Shown: positions 56,639 through 64,000 of the stretch, in pieces
Layout: each line of letters begins with the position of its first letter
How positions within the stretch are numbered: position 1 is the first letter of the stretch
NCBI GenBank assembly: GCA_902524545.1
Contig: CABZDW010000003.1
Span: forward strand, 19,849 to 83,848
Direction: 5' to 3'
Origin: an uncultured Pelagibacteraceae bacterium
GTDB lineage: Bacteria > Pseudomonadota > Alphaproteobacteria > Pelagibacterales > Pelagibacteraceae
DNA length: 64,000 bases
Translations under genes and position numbers: made by a program
The notes under the pieces: generated by a model
The model's input: only the letters and a program-made list of their open reading frames with translations
What the model was told of the DNA's origin: nothing
The model's database searches: none

Positions 56639-57586
56639 TTAGAATGCAAACGAGATAGCGAAGATAGAAGCTTCAACGTCTTTTGCTGCTGTTGATCCAC
56701 CTTTGTTCTCAAGTTTGTTGAAACCACCACTCATTGAGATTGATCCCATTGTGTATGAAGCACCAACACCTGAGTTCTTCTCATCTTCTGCTGCACCGTC
56801 AAACTCGATATCTTGTTGACCAGCTGATACTGAAAAGTTCTCATTAATTGCAATAGAAACACCATAATGCTTCGCATCTTGGTCTTTAGTTCCAGTTGCA
56901 GTGTAATCTACTTTAGTCATTTGGTAAGCTGCAGTTAATGACCCCATAGTGTATTTAACACCCATAGTGTCGTTTTCTGCTTCATCACCATCATCAAAGT
57001 AAGCAGCACTTAACTCTAAACCATCCATTAAACCACTGTAAATTACTGCATAACCAGTTTCAGCAGTTTTTGAACCTCCTGGCGCACCGTTGTAAGATGC
57101 TGAAAGAGCTACATCACCTACAGTAATGTCATAACCCCACTGACCAGTTTGTGCGTTACCTGAAGCATCAATCAAACCACTGTCAGTACTATCAGTTGTT
57201 TCATAAACTGGAGTGTTAGCATTTGGAACGATGTCTTTTAACTTATCAACACCACTTCCTGAGCTTGAGTCACCTGAGAAAGATAAAGTTCCCATATCAC
57301 CCATACCAAGTTTTAGATTGTAGTCATCAAAGTTTTTGTGACCACTTGGAGGAGCTGCACCATCTAACTCGTAGTAAACTGATACAGTCATACCATTGTC
57401 TAGGTCTCCACCACCACTGAATTTAATGCTGTCACCCATAGCCCACGGGTTAGCATCTGATGCGGTGCTAAGACCTGTGTAAGATAGAGCTGCACCACCA
57501 CTTATACTCATTTCACCAGCAACTGAAGCTGATGTTACAAGAGTAGTAGCTAAAGCAGTTAATCCTACTTTTTTTAAATTGTTCAT
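56639..57586 (-). CDS. Outer-membrane porin (Gram-negative porin family)
   Basis: The 315-residue protein has a clear signal peptide (ending SVAG or ASVAGE) and alternating hydrophobic/aromatic beta strands rich in Gly, Ser, Asp and Ala. It begins MSISGGAALSYTGL and ends AISFAF, with the terminal Phe typical of beta-barrel export to BAM. Codon choice is much less AT-rich than its neighbours, suggesting heavy expression. An AAGGAG ribosome site precedes the ATG. It is probably a major general diffusion porin; ion selectivity is unknown. Confidence 0.86.
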   Translation of the reverse strand: MNNLKKVGLTALATTLVTSASVAGEMSISGGAALSYTGLSTASDANPWAMGDSIKFSGGGDLDNGMTVSVYYELDGAAPPSGHKNFDDYNLKLGMGDMGTLSFSGDSSSGSGVDKLKDIVPNANTPVYETTDSTDSGLIDASGNAQTGQWGYDITVGDVALSASYNGAPGGSKTAETGYAVIYSGLMDGLELSAAYFDDGDEAENDTMGVKYTMGSLTAAYQMTKVDYTATGTKDQDAKHYGVSIAINENFSVSAGQQDIEFDGAAEDEKNSGVGASYTMGSISMSGGFNKLENKGGSTAAKDVEASIFAISFAF

Positions 57587-57773
57587 AAATTTACTCCTTT
57601 TTATAATTAATTATAAACAGGGTACTTTTAGCAAAAAACAGTGATTTCATTATAAAATTTTATTAAATTAAGTAATAATTTCAATTAGTGTTGTATTTTT
57701 GCATCACTTTTAGCGAGTGTTTTAGGGCTTTTAGGATGGTATAATCATTATCTAATTTTAAACAATAGAATTT
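57587..57773. promoter_or_regulatory. Divergent promoter region of porin and DUF3576 genes
   Basis: This 187-base spacer holds a porin ribosome site (AAGGAG on the minus strand), a minus-strand TATAAT at 57615-57610 and a plus-strand TATAAT at 57740-57745, 28 bases before the DUF3576 start at 57774. No strong -35 was found for either. No further gene is seen. Confidence 0.55.
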
Positions 57774-58385
57774 ATGCTAATAAGGTTTATGCCTAAAATG
57801 ATAGTTTTTAAGAAAAATATACTAGTTCTATTTTCAATATTTATACTTCTAACTCAAACAGGATGTGAGGCCTTAAAACCTAAAAAAGTAAGTGCTAAGG
57901 ATTTTCCGCCTGATCCAAGAAAAAGGGTAGAGAGAAATCTAAATGAAGGAAAAGGTTTTAGATTAATGGGTGGTGCTAATAAAGGAACAAACTATGAGTT
58001 TGCTAGTGCAAATCCTTTGTGGCGCGCTACACTTGATACCTTAGACTTTATGCCTTTAGCTTCTGCAAATTATAGCGGCGGTATAGTAATTACTGATTGG
58101 TATAGTGAAAATAATTCAGCTAATGAGTCCGTGAAAATTTCTGTAAGATTTTTAACAAATGAAATTAGATCAGATGCTTTAGATATAAATGTTTATTTAA
58201 AAAAGTGTTCCGACAGTTTAACTAATTGTTCAATTAGTAAAAATAATAATGATTTGGTTGCGGATCTTAATTTAAGCATATTAAAAAAGGCTACAAAATA
58301 TCAAAAAGAAATAATTGACAAAAATATAAAAGAAAATCCATATATAATTGGAGATCCTAAGCAAGGTGATAGTAGAAAAAAATAG
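57774..58385 (+). CDS. DUF3576 lipoprotein
   Basis: The protein has a lipoprotein signal with lipobox LLTQTGCEAL and a DUF3576 body (residues about 65-165) with RATLDTLDFMPLASANYSGG and the ITDWYS strand. Its position directly before leuS, lptE and holA is a conserved alphaproteobacterial order. Function is unknown; outer-membrane or periplasmic location is likely. The frame opens at 57774, but the ATG at 57789 has a better spaced AAGG and gives the more usual signal length (198 residues). Confidence 0.8.
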   Translation: MLIRFMPKMIVFKKNILVLFSIFILLTQTGCEALKPKKVSAKDFPPDPRKRVERNLNEGKGFRLMGGANKGTNYEFASANPLWRATLDTLDFMPLASANYSGGIVITDWYSENNSANESVKISVRFLTNEIRSDALDINVYLKKCSDSLTNCSISKNNNDLVADLNLSILKKATKYQKEIIDKNIKENPYIIGDPKQGDSRKK

Positions 58386-58418
58386 AAATAAAAAATAAAT
58401 TTAAATTAATCAATTACT

Positions 58419-60959
58419 GTGGAAAGATATAATTTTAAGCTAGTCGAAAATAAATGGCAAAAATATTGGGATAAAAATAAATCTTTCAAATCAGAAATAG
58501 ATAAGAATAAAAAAAAATTTTATTGTCTGGAAATGTTTCCATATCCTTCTGGAAAAATTCATATGGGACACGTTAGGAACTATACAATTGGAGATGTTCT
58601 TTCGAGATACAAAACTTTAAAGGGATTTAATGTTCTCCATCCTATGGGGTGGGATTCATTTGGAATGCCAGCAGAAAACGCAGCAAAACAGAACAATCTA
58701 AACCCTAAAACTTGGACAGAAACAAATATTGAGGTAATGAAAACCCAATTAAAAATGTTGGGTCTATCTATTGATTGGGATAGAGAAATCTCAACATGCT
58801 CACCAGATTATTTTAAACACCAGCAAAAAATATTTTTGGATCTGTACGACAAAGGCCTCGTTTATCGAAAAGAAAGTTATGTAAATTGGGATCCGATAGA
58901 TAAGACCGTTCTAGCAAATGAGCAAGTTATAGATGGAAAAGGCTGGAGATCTGGAGCTATTGTTGAAAGAAAAAAACTTAATCAATGGTTTTTTAAAATT
59001 TCCCATTTTTCTGAAGAACTTTTAAATAGTCTAGAAACTTTAAATAATTGGCCAGACAAAGTTAAAACAATGCAGAAAAATTGGATTGGTAAATCATTTG
59101 GGTGTGAGATTGATTTTAAGATTGAAGGCTCAGAAAAAATAAAATCAATCAAATGCTATACAACTAGACCAGATACTTTGTTTGGATTTTCTTTTTTAGC
59201 ACTATCAGTTGATCATCCTCTCTCTAAATATTATGAGGATAATAAAGATTTCCAGAAATTTAAAAAAGAATGTTCAAAAACAGGCACAACAGAAGAATCT
59301 ATTGCTCAAGCAATAAAAATAGGATTTAAAACTGAACTAACTGCTATTAATCCACTTGAAAATGAATCGAAAGTCCCTGTTTTCTTTGCTAATTTTGTTT
59401 TGATGGACTATGGATTTGGTGCAGTATTTGGATGTCCAGCTCACGACCAAAGAGACTTTGATTTTGCAAAAAAATATGATCTTGAAATAAAAACTGTTGT
59501 TAGACCTATTGATAAAGATGACACCTATAAAGTCGAGGATGAGGCTTATACTGGTCCTGGCATAATTATAAACTCTAAATTTTTAAATAATTTAAATGTT
59601 CCAGATCAATCAATAAATGAAACAATAAGAATTCTAGAAGACAAAAATTTAGGTAAAAAAAAAACTAATTTTAGATTAAAAGACTGGGGAATATCAAGAC
59701 AAAGGTATTGGGGATGTCCTATTCCAATAGCTTACGATGAAAAAAATAATGTAGTAAAAATACCAGAAGAAGTCCTACCGGTTAAACTCCCAGAAAATAT
59801 AGATCTTAATACTAATGGCAATCCGCTTGATGCTCAGGAAAAATGGAAGGAAGTTGAGATAAACGGGATTAAATGCAAACGTGAAACAGATACTTTAGAT
59901 ACTTTTGTGGACTCTTCTTGGTATTACTTAAGATTTTGCTCTGCACAAAATATTAAAGAACCGTTTGATAAAAACGAATTAGATTATTGGATGCCTGTTG
60001 ATCAATATATTGGTGGTGTTGAACACGCAATATTACATCTTCTTTACTCACGTTTTTTTATGAGGGCTATCAATTTAAATAACAAAAATATAAATTTAAG
60101 AGAACCATTTGAAGGTTTATTTACCCAAGGAATGGTTTGTCACGAAACTTATAAAGATAAAAATAATAACTGGATTTATCCAGATGATGTTTTCAGTAAA
60201 GATGGTAAAAATTTTTTCTTAAACAATAACCCAAGTGAAAAAGTTAAAGTTGGTCCATCAGAGTCGATGTCAAAATCTAAAAAGAATACCATCGATCCAG
60301 AAAAAATTATTAAGATGTACGGAGCTGATGCAGTAAGATTATTTATTTTGTCTGATAGTCCACCAGAAAAAGACATACAATGGTCTGATACTGGCATAAA
60401 TGCGTCTTTCAAATTTCTTCAAAAGTTGTGGACATTAAATGAAAAAATTCAAAGTAACAAAAAAAAATTTATCAACTTTGATAATGAATTAGAAAAATTT
60501 ACAAACCAGATAATTAAAAAACTTAGTGATGACTTAGATAGATTTGGTTTTAATGTAACCATTGCCTCAATTCATAAAATTTACTCTTTTTTAAATCAAC
60601 ATACAAATAAAGAAGATTGGGGATGCAACTTTCAACAAAATTATATAAATATTTTAAAAATAATAAATCCAATAGTACCTCATTTTTCAAATGAATGTCT
60701 TGAAAAATTAAAAATATCAACAGAAAATTTGGAGTGGCCTAAAATTAATAAAAAATATCTAGAGCAGGAAATGTTCAATATTGTGACTCAAATAAATGGT
60801 AAAAAAAGAAAAGTTTTTCTAATTAGTAAATCAGTTGATAAAAAAACATTAATTGAAAACATCAAAAAGGATGAACAAATTAAAAAATACCTTGATAATA
60901 AAGAAATTATAAAAACAATATATATAGAAAATAAATTAATTAACTTTATTATCAGTTAA
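58419..60959 (+). CDS. leuS: Leucyl-tRNA synthetase
   Basis: LeuS charges tRNA-Leu and proofreads. The GTG start gives 846 residues, the normal bacterial size. The class I signatures are HMGHVRNYT (HIGH) near residue 48 and MSKSKKN (KMSKS) near 622. The CP1 editing domain lies between, with TTRPDTLFG. The terminal domain after about 785 is as expected. The GTG is preferred because the family's start [16 protein letters not shown] follows directly. Confidence 0.97.
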   Translation: MERYNFKLVENKWQKYWDKNKSFKSEIDKNKKKFYCLEMFPYPSGKIHMGHVRNYTIGDVLSRYKTLKGFNVLHPMGWDSFGMPAENAAKQNNLNPKTWTETNIEVMKTQLKMLGLSIDWDREISTCSPDYFKHQQKIFLDLYDKGLVYRKESYVNWDPIDKTVLANEQVIDGKGWRSGAIVERKKLNQWFFKISHFSEELLNSLETLNNWPDKVKTMQKNWIGKSFGCEIDFKIEGSEKIKSIKCYTTRPDTLFGFSFLALSVDHPLSKYYEDNKDFQKFKKECSKTGTTEESIAQAIKIGFKTELTAINPLENESKVPVFFANFVLMDYGFGAVFGCPAHDQRDFDFAKKYDLEIKTVVRPIDKDDTYKVEDEAYTGPGIIINSKFLNNLNVPDQSINETIRILEDKNLGKKKTNFRLKDWGISRQRYWGCPIPIAYDEKNNVVKIPEEVLPVKLPENIDLNTNGNPLDAQEKWKEVEINGIKCKRETDTLDTFVDSSWYYLRFCSAQNIKEPFDKNELDYWMPVDQYIGGVEHAILHLLYSRFFMRAINLNNKNINLREPFEGLFTQGMVCHETYKDKNNNWIYPDDVFSKDGKNFFLNNNPSEKVKVGPSESMSKSKKNTIDPEKIIKMYGADAVRLFILSDSPPEKDIQWSDTGINASFKFLQKLWTLNEKIQSNKKKFINFDNELEKFTNQIIKKLSDDLDRFGFNVTIASIHKIYSFLNQHTNKEDWGCNFQQNYINILKIINPIVPHFSNECLEKLKISTENLEWPKINKKYLEQEMFNIVTQINGKKRKVFLISKSVDKKTLIENIKKDEQIKKYLDNKEIIKTIYIENKLINFIIS

Positions 60960-60961
60960 TC

Positions 60962-61429
60962 ATGAAAAATTTTAAATACTTTTTTATTTTTTTATTCTTA
61001 TTAAGTTGTGGCTACTCTCCCGTGTATCAAATTAAGAAGGACAAAAATATTAAAATAAATACTATAAATTTTTCAGGCGACAAAAATATGGGTAGAGAGA
61101 TAATAAGAGGTTTGGAAAATTTACAGAAAAATGATGCAAAAAATATTTTTGATTTAAATCTTAATTCTTTTAAACAAGAAAACGTTGTCACAAAAGACAA
61201 AAAAGGTAATGCAACAAGCTATAAATTAGTTTTAACAGTTGAGGCATATTTAACTGATAAAATCAATAATAAAAAATACGAAAAAAAATTTACCAAACAA
61301 ATGTCATATAATTCCAAAAAAAACCAATTTGAACTTGATCAATACAAAATCAATCTTGAAAAAAATATGATTTCACAAATTTTGCAAGATATAAATACCT
61401 TTTTAAGCAATATTGAAAATGATCTCTAA
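60962..61429 (+). CDS. lptE: LPS-assembly lipoprotein LptE-like
   Basis: The 155-residue protein has a lipoprotein signal with lipobox LLSCGYSPVYQ and a GREIIRGLENL helix typical of the LptE family. LptE plugs LptD and brings LPS to the outer leaflet of the outer membrane. Sequence similarity in this family is weak, so the assignment rests on the lipobox, size and the conserved position between leuS and holA. It overlaps holA by 11 bases. Confidence 0.78.
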   Translation: MKNFKYFFIFLFLLSCGYSPVYQIKKDKNIKINTINFSGDKNMGREIIRGLENLQKNDAKNIFDLNLNSFKQENVVTKDKKGNATSYKLVLTVEAYLTDKINNKKYEKKFTKQMSYNSKKNQFELDQYKINLEKNMISQILQDINTFLSNIENDL

Positions 61430-62417
61430 ATATTATGAAGTAGAAAAATTTAAAGATAAAACTAATTATTTTTTATTTTATGGTGAAAATGACGGTCAAA
61501 AACAAGATGTTATTCAAGCTAATTTTGCTCAATTTACAAAAGAAAACACCTTCAAATATACTGAAAAAGATATAATTGAAAATAAACAAATATTTTTAGA
61601 AAATATTTATTCCAAGTCTTTTTTTGAAAATGAGAAATTAATTTTAATATCTGATGTCTCTGACAAAATATTAAATTTAATAGAAGAAATAATTGAATCA
61701 AATATAAATGACGTTTTTATAATTTTGCTTGCAAAAAGATTGGATAAAAAATCAAAACTTAGGAATTATTTTGAAAGAGAAAAGCTTGTACTAATTGTTC
61801 CTTTTTACGAAGATACTCCACAAGCTCTTTTATCGATCGCAAAGAGAATTTTGTTTGAAAATAAGATTGATTTATCTTCTGAAAACATAAATTTAATTAT
61901 TGATAGATCACAAGGAGATAGAATTAACTTAAAAAATGAATTACAAAAAATTATTAATCTAAGTCAAAATAACAAAAAATTAGAATTAGAAGATATTTTA
62001 AGAATAACAAATCTAAGCGAAAATTACAGTGCTGGAGAATTAGTAGATAACTGTCTGAACAAAAATAAAAAAAAAACTCTCAATATTCTTAACGAAAATA
62101 TACCATCCAGCGATGATAATATTTTAATTTTAAGAACTTTTTTAATTAAGTTAAAAAGGCTAAGAAAGTTAAGATTAAATTTAAGAGAAAATAATAATAT
62201 TGATCAAGTAATTAACTCATTTAAGCCTCCAATATTCTGGAAGGATAAAAATATAATTAAGCAACAAATCAAAATATGGGAATTGAATGATATCGAGAGT
62301 TTTATTGTAGATCTAAACAATACTGAAAGTTTAATTAAAAAAAATCCTCAGATTTCTAATCAAATCATAAACAACATGATTTTAGAAAAAGTTAAAAATA
62401 CTAATATCCAGATTTAA
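61419..62417 (+). CDS. holA: DNA polymerase III delta subunit
   Basis: HolA is the clamp-opening subunit of the clamp loader. The 332-residue protein has an N-terminal AAA+-like domain without a working ATP site (YFLFYGENDGQKQDV), DVFIILLAKRLDKKSKL, QALLSIAKRILFEN and the NLKNELQKIINLS helix, plus C-terminal collar helices. The start is the ATG at 61419 rather than a TTG 6 bases earlier. It converges on parB with a 17-base overlap. Confidence 0.87.
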   Translation: MISKYYEVEKFKDKTNYFLFYGENDGQKQDVIQANFAQFTKENTFKYTEKDIIENKQIFLENIYSKSFFENEKLILISDVSDKILNLIEEIIESNINDVFIILLAKRLDKKSKLRNYFEREKLVLIVPFYEDTPQALLSIAKRILFENKIDLSSENINLIIDRSQGDRINLKNELQKIINLSQNNKKLELEDILRITNLSENYSAGELVDNCLNKNKKKTLNILNENIPSSDDNILILRTFLIKLKRLRKLRLNLRENNNIDQVINSFKPPIFWKDKNIIKQQIKIWELNDIESFIVDLNNTESLIKKNPQISNQIINNMILEKVKNTNIQI

Positions 62418-63243
62418 TTATATCAATTATCTTGTTTAATTGATCAAGCTCTTTGTAGTAAAATGATATTGTACCTTTATTGTTTTTATTATTTTTAATA
62501 GAAACACTAAGTCCAATTTTTTCAGATATAGAGCTTTCTAAATCTCGGATATTTGAATCAACTTTGCTGGAGGTATTTCTTTTAGTTTTTCTAAATATTT
62601 TAACTAAATTTTCTGCTTGTCTTACAGATAATTTTTTTTCAATAAATTTATTTGCTAGAAAAATAGCGTTATCCAGCCCTACTAATATCTTTGCATGACC
62701 AGCGGTGATTTTCTTTTGCTCTACGAAATCAAGAACCTCTTTTGGTAAATTAAGTAACCTTAATGAGTTAGAAATATAGCTTCTACTTTTTCCGATAAAT
62801 TTGGATACCTTATCCTGATCATACGCAAATTCATCTATTAATCTTTTATAACCCTGTGCCTCTTCTAAAGGATTTAAATCATGTCTTTGTACGTTTTCTA
62901 CAATTGCAAATTCTAAAGATTTAAGATCGTCTGCATCTGTAACAACGACCGGAATATCATGTAGTCCTGCTTTCTGAGCTGCTAACCATCTTCTTTCTCC
63001 AGCTATAATCTCATATTTGGAATTGTTCGTATTAGATTTTCTAACTATAATTGGCTGAATGACGCCCCTTTCTTTTATTGAATTGACTAAATCATTTAAG
63101 TTTTCTTCATCAAAATTTTTTCTTGGTTGATATTTATTTGGAACTATCTCGGCTAAACTTAGATTATTTGTTTTATTCTCAACCTTAGTTTCACCGATTA
63201 AGGAAGATAATCCTCTACCAAGTCCTTTTTTTATTTTATTCAT
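62401..63243 (-). CDS. parB: Chromosome partition protein ParB
   Basis: ParB binds parS sites near the origin and, with CTP, slides to build the partition complex. The 280-residue protein begins with the ParA-stimulating lysine/arginine end KKGLGRGLSSLIG. It has the CTP/dimerising box (QPIIVRKSN, EIIAGERRWLAAQKAG, VENVQRHDLNPLEEA) and a helix-turn-helix (VSKFIGKSRSYISNSLRLL). A coiled C-terminal dimer domain ends it. It overlaps the parA stop codon by one base. Confidence 0.95.
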   Translation of the reverse strand: MNKIKKGLGRGLSSLIGETKVENKTNNLSLAEIVPNKYQPRKNFDEENLNDLVNSIKERGVIQPIIVRKSNTNNSKYEIIAGERRWLAAQKAGLHDIPVVVTDADDLKSLEFAIVENVQRHDLNPLEEAQGYKRLIDEFAYDQDKVSKFIGKSRSYISNSLRLLNLPKEVLDFVEQKKITAGHAKILVGLDNAIFLANKFIEKKLSVRQAENLVKIFRKTKRNTSSKVDSNIRDLESSISEKIGLSVSIKNNKNNKGTISFYYKELDQLNKIIDIIKSGY

Positions 63244-64000
63244 TATGCAGCACTCCCAACTTTATTTTCTTGTGCCATGAACTCGTCTGTAAAACTATAA
63301 TATGACTTACTTCCTGGGCAATTCTTGTCATATATTAATACTGGGATTCCATGCGATGGCGCCTCTGATAATCTTACATTTCGAGGTATTACAGTTTGGT
63401 AAACTTTGTCTTTAAAATAATCTCTCGCTTCTTGTTCAACCTGTGATGAAAGTTTATTTCTTCGATCATACATAGTTAAAAGTATGCCTTGGATCTCCAA
63501 TTGAGGATTCAAGTTAGTTTTAATTCTCTCAATAGTCTTCATAAGCTGTGTAAGTCCCTCTAAGGCAAAAAATTCTGTTTGTAATGGCACAAGCAGTGAG
63601 TTAGATGATACCAAAGCCATTACTGTTAGAAGACTCAAAGAAGGAGGACAATCTATGAGGATATAATCATATAATCCTCTAGAATCATTTAAATACGCGG
63701 TTAATTTAGCCTTAAGTATAAAGGCTCTATCACTATCACCAGCAGTCTCAACCTCCAATCCGGACAGATCTACATTCGATGATATTAAATCAAGATTTTG
63801 AAAGTTTGTTTTTTTAATAACGTTCGAAATCGACATTGTGCCATTGAGAATTCCATAAATTGTTTGATCAGATTGAGAGGTATTTGATAATCCTAATCCT
63901 GTAGTAGCATTCCCTTGAGGGTCTAAATCAATTACTAAAATTTTTTTACCAAGTTGAGATAACGCTGATGCTAAATTGATGACAGTTGTTGTTTTTCCAA
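63243..64000 (-). CDS. parA: Chromosome partition ATPase ParA, N-terminus beyond window
   Basis: ParA is the Walker-type ATPase that moves ParB-bound origins. The frame is open to the window edge, where the deviant Walker A GKTTTVINLASAL is read at its very end, so only the first residues are missing. The LVIDLDPQGNATTGLG switch I, the YILIDCPPSLSLLTV Walker B, and RRNKLSSQVEQEARDYF follow. A shorter frame starting at an internal Met (63836) is not the true gene. parAB lie over 50 kb from dnaA. Confidence 0.96.
   Translation of the reverse strand, partial: GKTTTVINLASALSQLGKKILVIDLDPQGNATTGLGLSNTSQSDQTIYGILNGTMSISNVIKKTNFQNLDLISSNVDLSGLEVETAGDSDRAFILKAKLTAYLNDSRGLYDYILIDCPPSLSLLTVMALVSSNSLLVPLQTEFFALEGLTQLMKTIERIKTNLNPQLEIQGILLTMYDRRNKLSSQVEQEARDYFKDKVYQTVIPRNVRLSEAPSHGIPVLIYDKNCPGSKSYYSFTDEFMAQENKVGSAA

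Noticed and set aside
1-64000. CRISPR arrays, prophage, transposons, rRNA genes
   Set aside because: No regularly spaced repeats, integrase, transposase, phage structural or rRNA sequence was seen on either strand.

Overview
The window looks like a stretch of an AT-rich, streamlined alphaproteobacterial chromosome, most likely from the SAR11 clade (Candidatus Pelagibacter and relatives). This is an inference from three things: strong A+T bias with lysine/isoleucine/asparagine-rich proteins; spacers of a few bases or small overlaps between almost all genes; and alphaproteobacterial gene orders such as irr-fabA-fabB-fabI and DUF3576-leuS-lptE-holA-parB-parA. No prophage, insertion sequence, CRISPR array or rRNA operon was seen. 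There is one tRNA.

Layout. 1-4.3 kb: 5' part of an acyl-CoA synthetase gene, tRNA-Leu(CAA), a YqaA-type membrane protein, dsbB, coq7, an HNH protein, an esterase, a HIG1-like membrane protein and a TlpA-type thioredoxin. 4.4-7.8 kb: argH, a tiny lipoprotein, lysA and plsC. 7.8-11.8 kb (minus): dnaN, dnaA, rpsT and mutM. 11.8-16.9 kb (plus): ubiE, ubiB, coaBC, dut, an E1-like enzyme and an SH3 protein. 16.9-20.4 kb (minus): an apparent accessory island with a small zinc-ribbon protein, a DUF2061 protein, a 2-oxoglutarate hydroxylase and katG. 20.4-23.4 kb: irr divergent from fabA-fabB-fabI. 23.4-36.5 kb (minus): a small membrane protein, pnp, rpsO, rbfA, infB, nusA, metK, lnt, ybeY, phoH, miaB, fur and a very short tsaB. 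36.4-41.7 kb: a polysaccharide deacetylase, a Bax-type glucosaminidase, an Nfu protein, trpS and a frameshifted murJ. 41.7-47.2 kb: maeB, a BON lipoprotein, rsmI, an LpoA-like protein and rdgB. 47.3-54.3 kb (plus): grpE-dnaK-dnaJ, a sulfotransferase, dapB, nth and a PfkB kinase. 54.3-57.6 kb: an orphan winged-helix regulator, a YkuD protein, yggS, a ThiE-like protein and a porin. 57.8-64 kb: DUF3576, leuS, lptE, holA, then parB and parA on the minus strand, with parA running off the window.

How the genes work together. Most are housekeeping: replication initiation and clamp (dnaA, dnaN, holA), segregation (parAB), translation and RNA turnover (nusA-infB-rbfA-rpsO-pnp, miaB, tsaB, leuS, trpS, rsmI, ybeY), the chaperone system (grpE-dnaK-dnaJ, with a likely sigma-32 promoter before dnaK), fatty acid synthesis under probable Irr-linked control, ubiquinone synthesis (coq7, ubiE, ubiB), lysine/arginine synthesis, and envelope assembly (lnt, lptE, murJ, LpoA-like, BON lipoprotein).

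Most notable points. (1) murJ is split by a -1 frame change exactly at a T_TTT_TTA heptamer, and the lost C-terminus continues intact in the -1 frame up to trpS. (2) TsaB is only 128 residues and its 5' end overlaps a divergent deacetylase gene. (3) katG is present in what looks like a SAR11-type genome, within a small accessory cassette. (4) Near-perfect palindromes lie in the irr/fabA spacer and before the zinc-ribbon gene. (5) Three short genes fall below the usual length cut-offs. I did not find a convincing wholly new multi-gene system.
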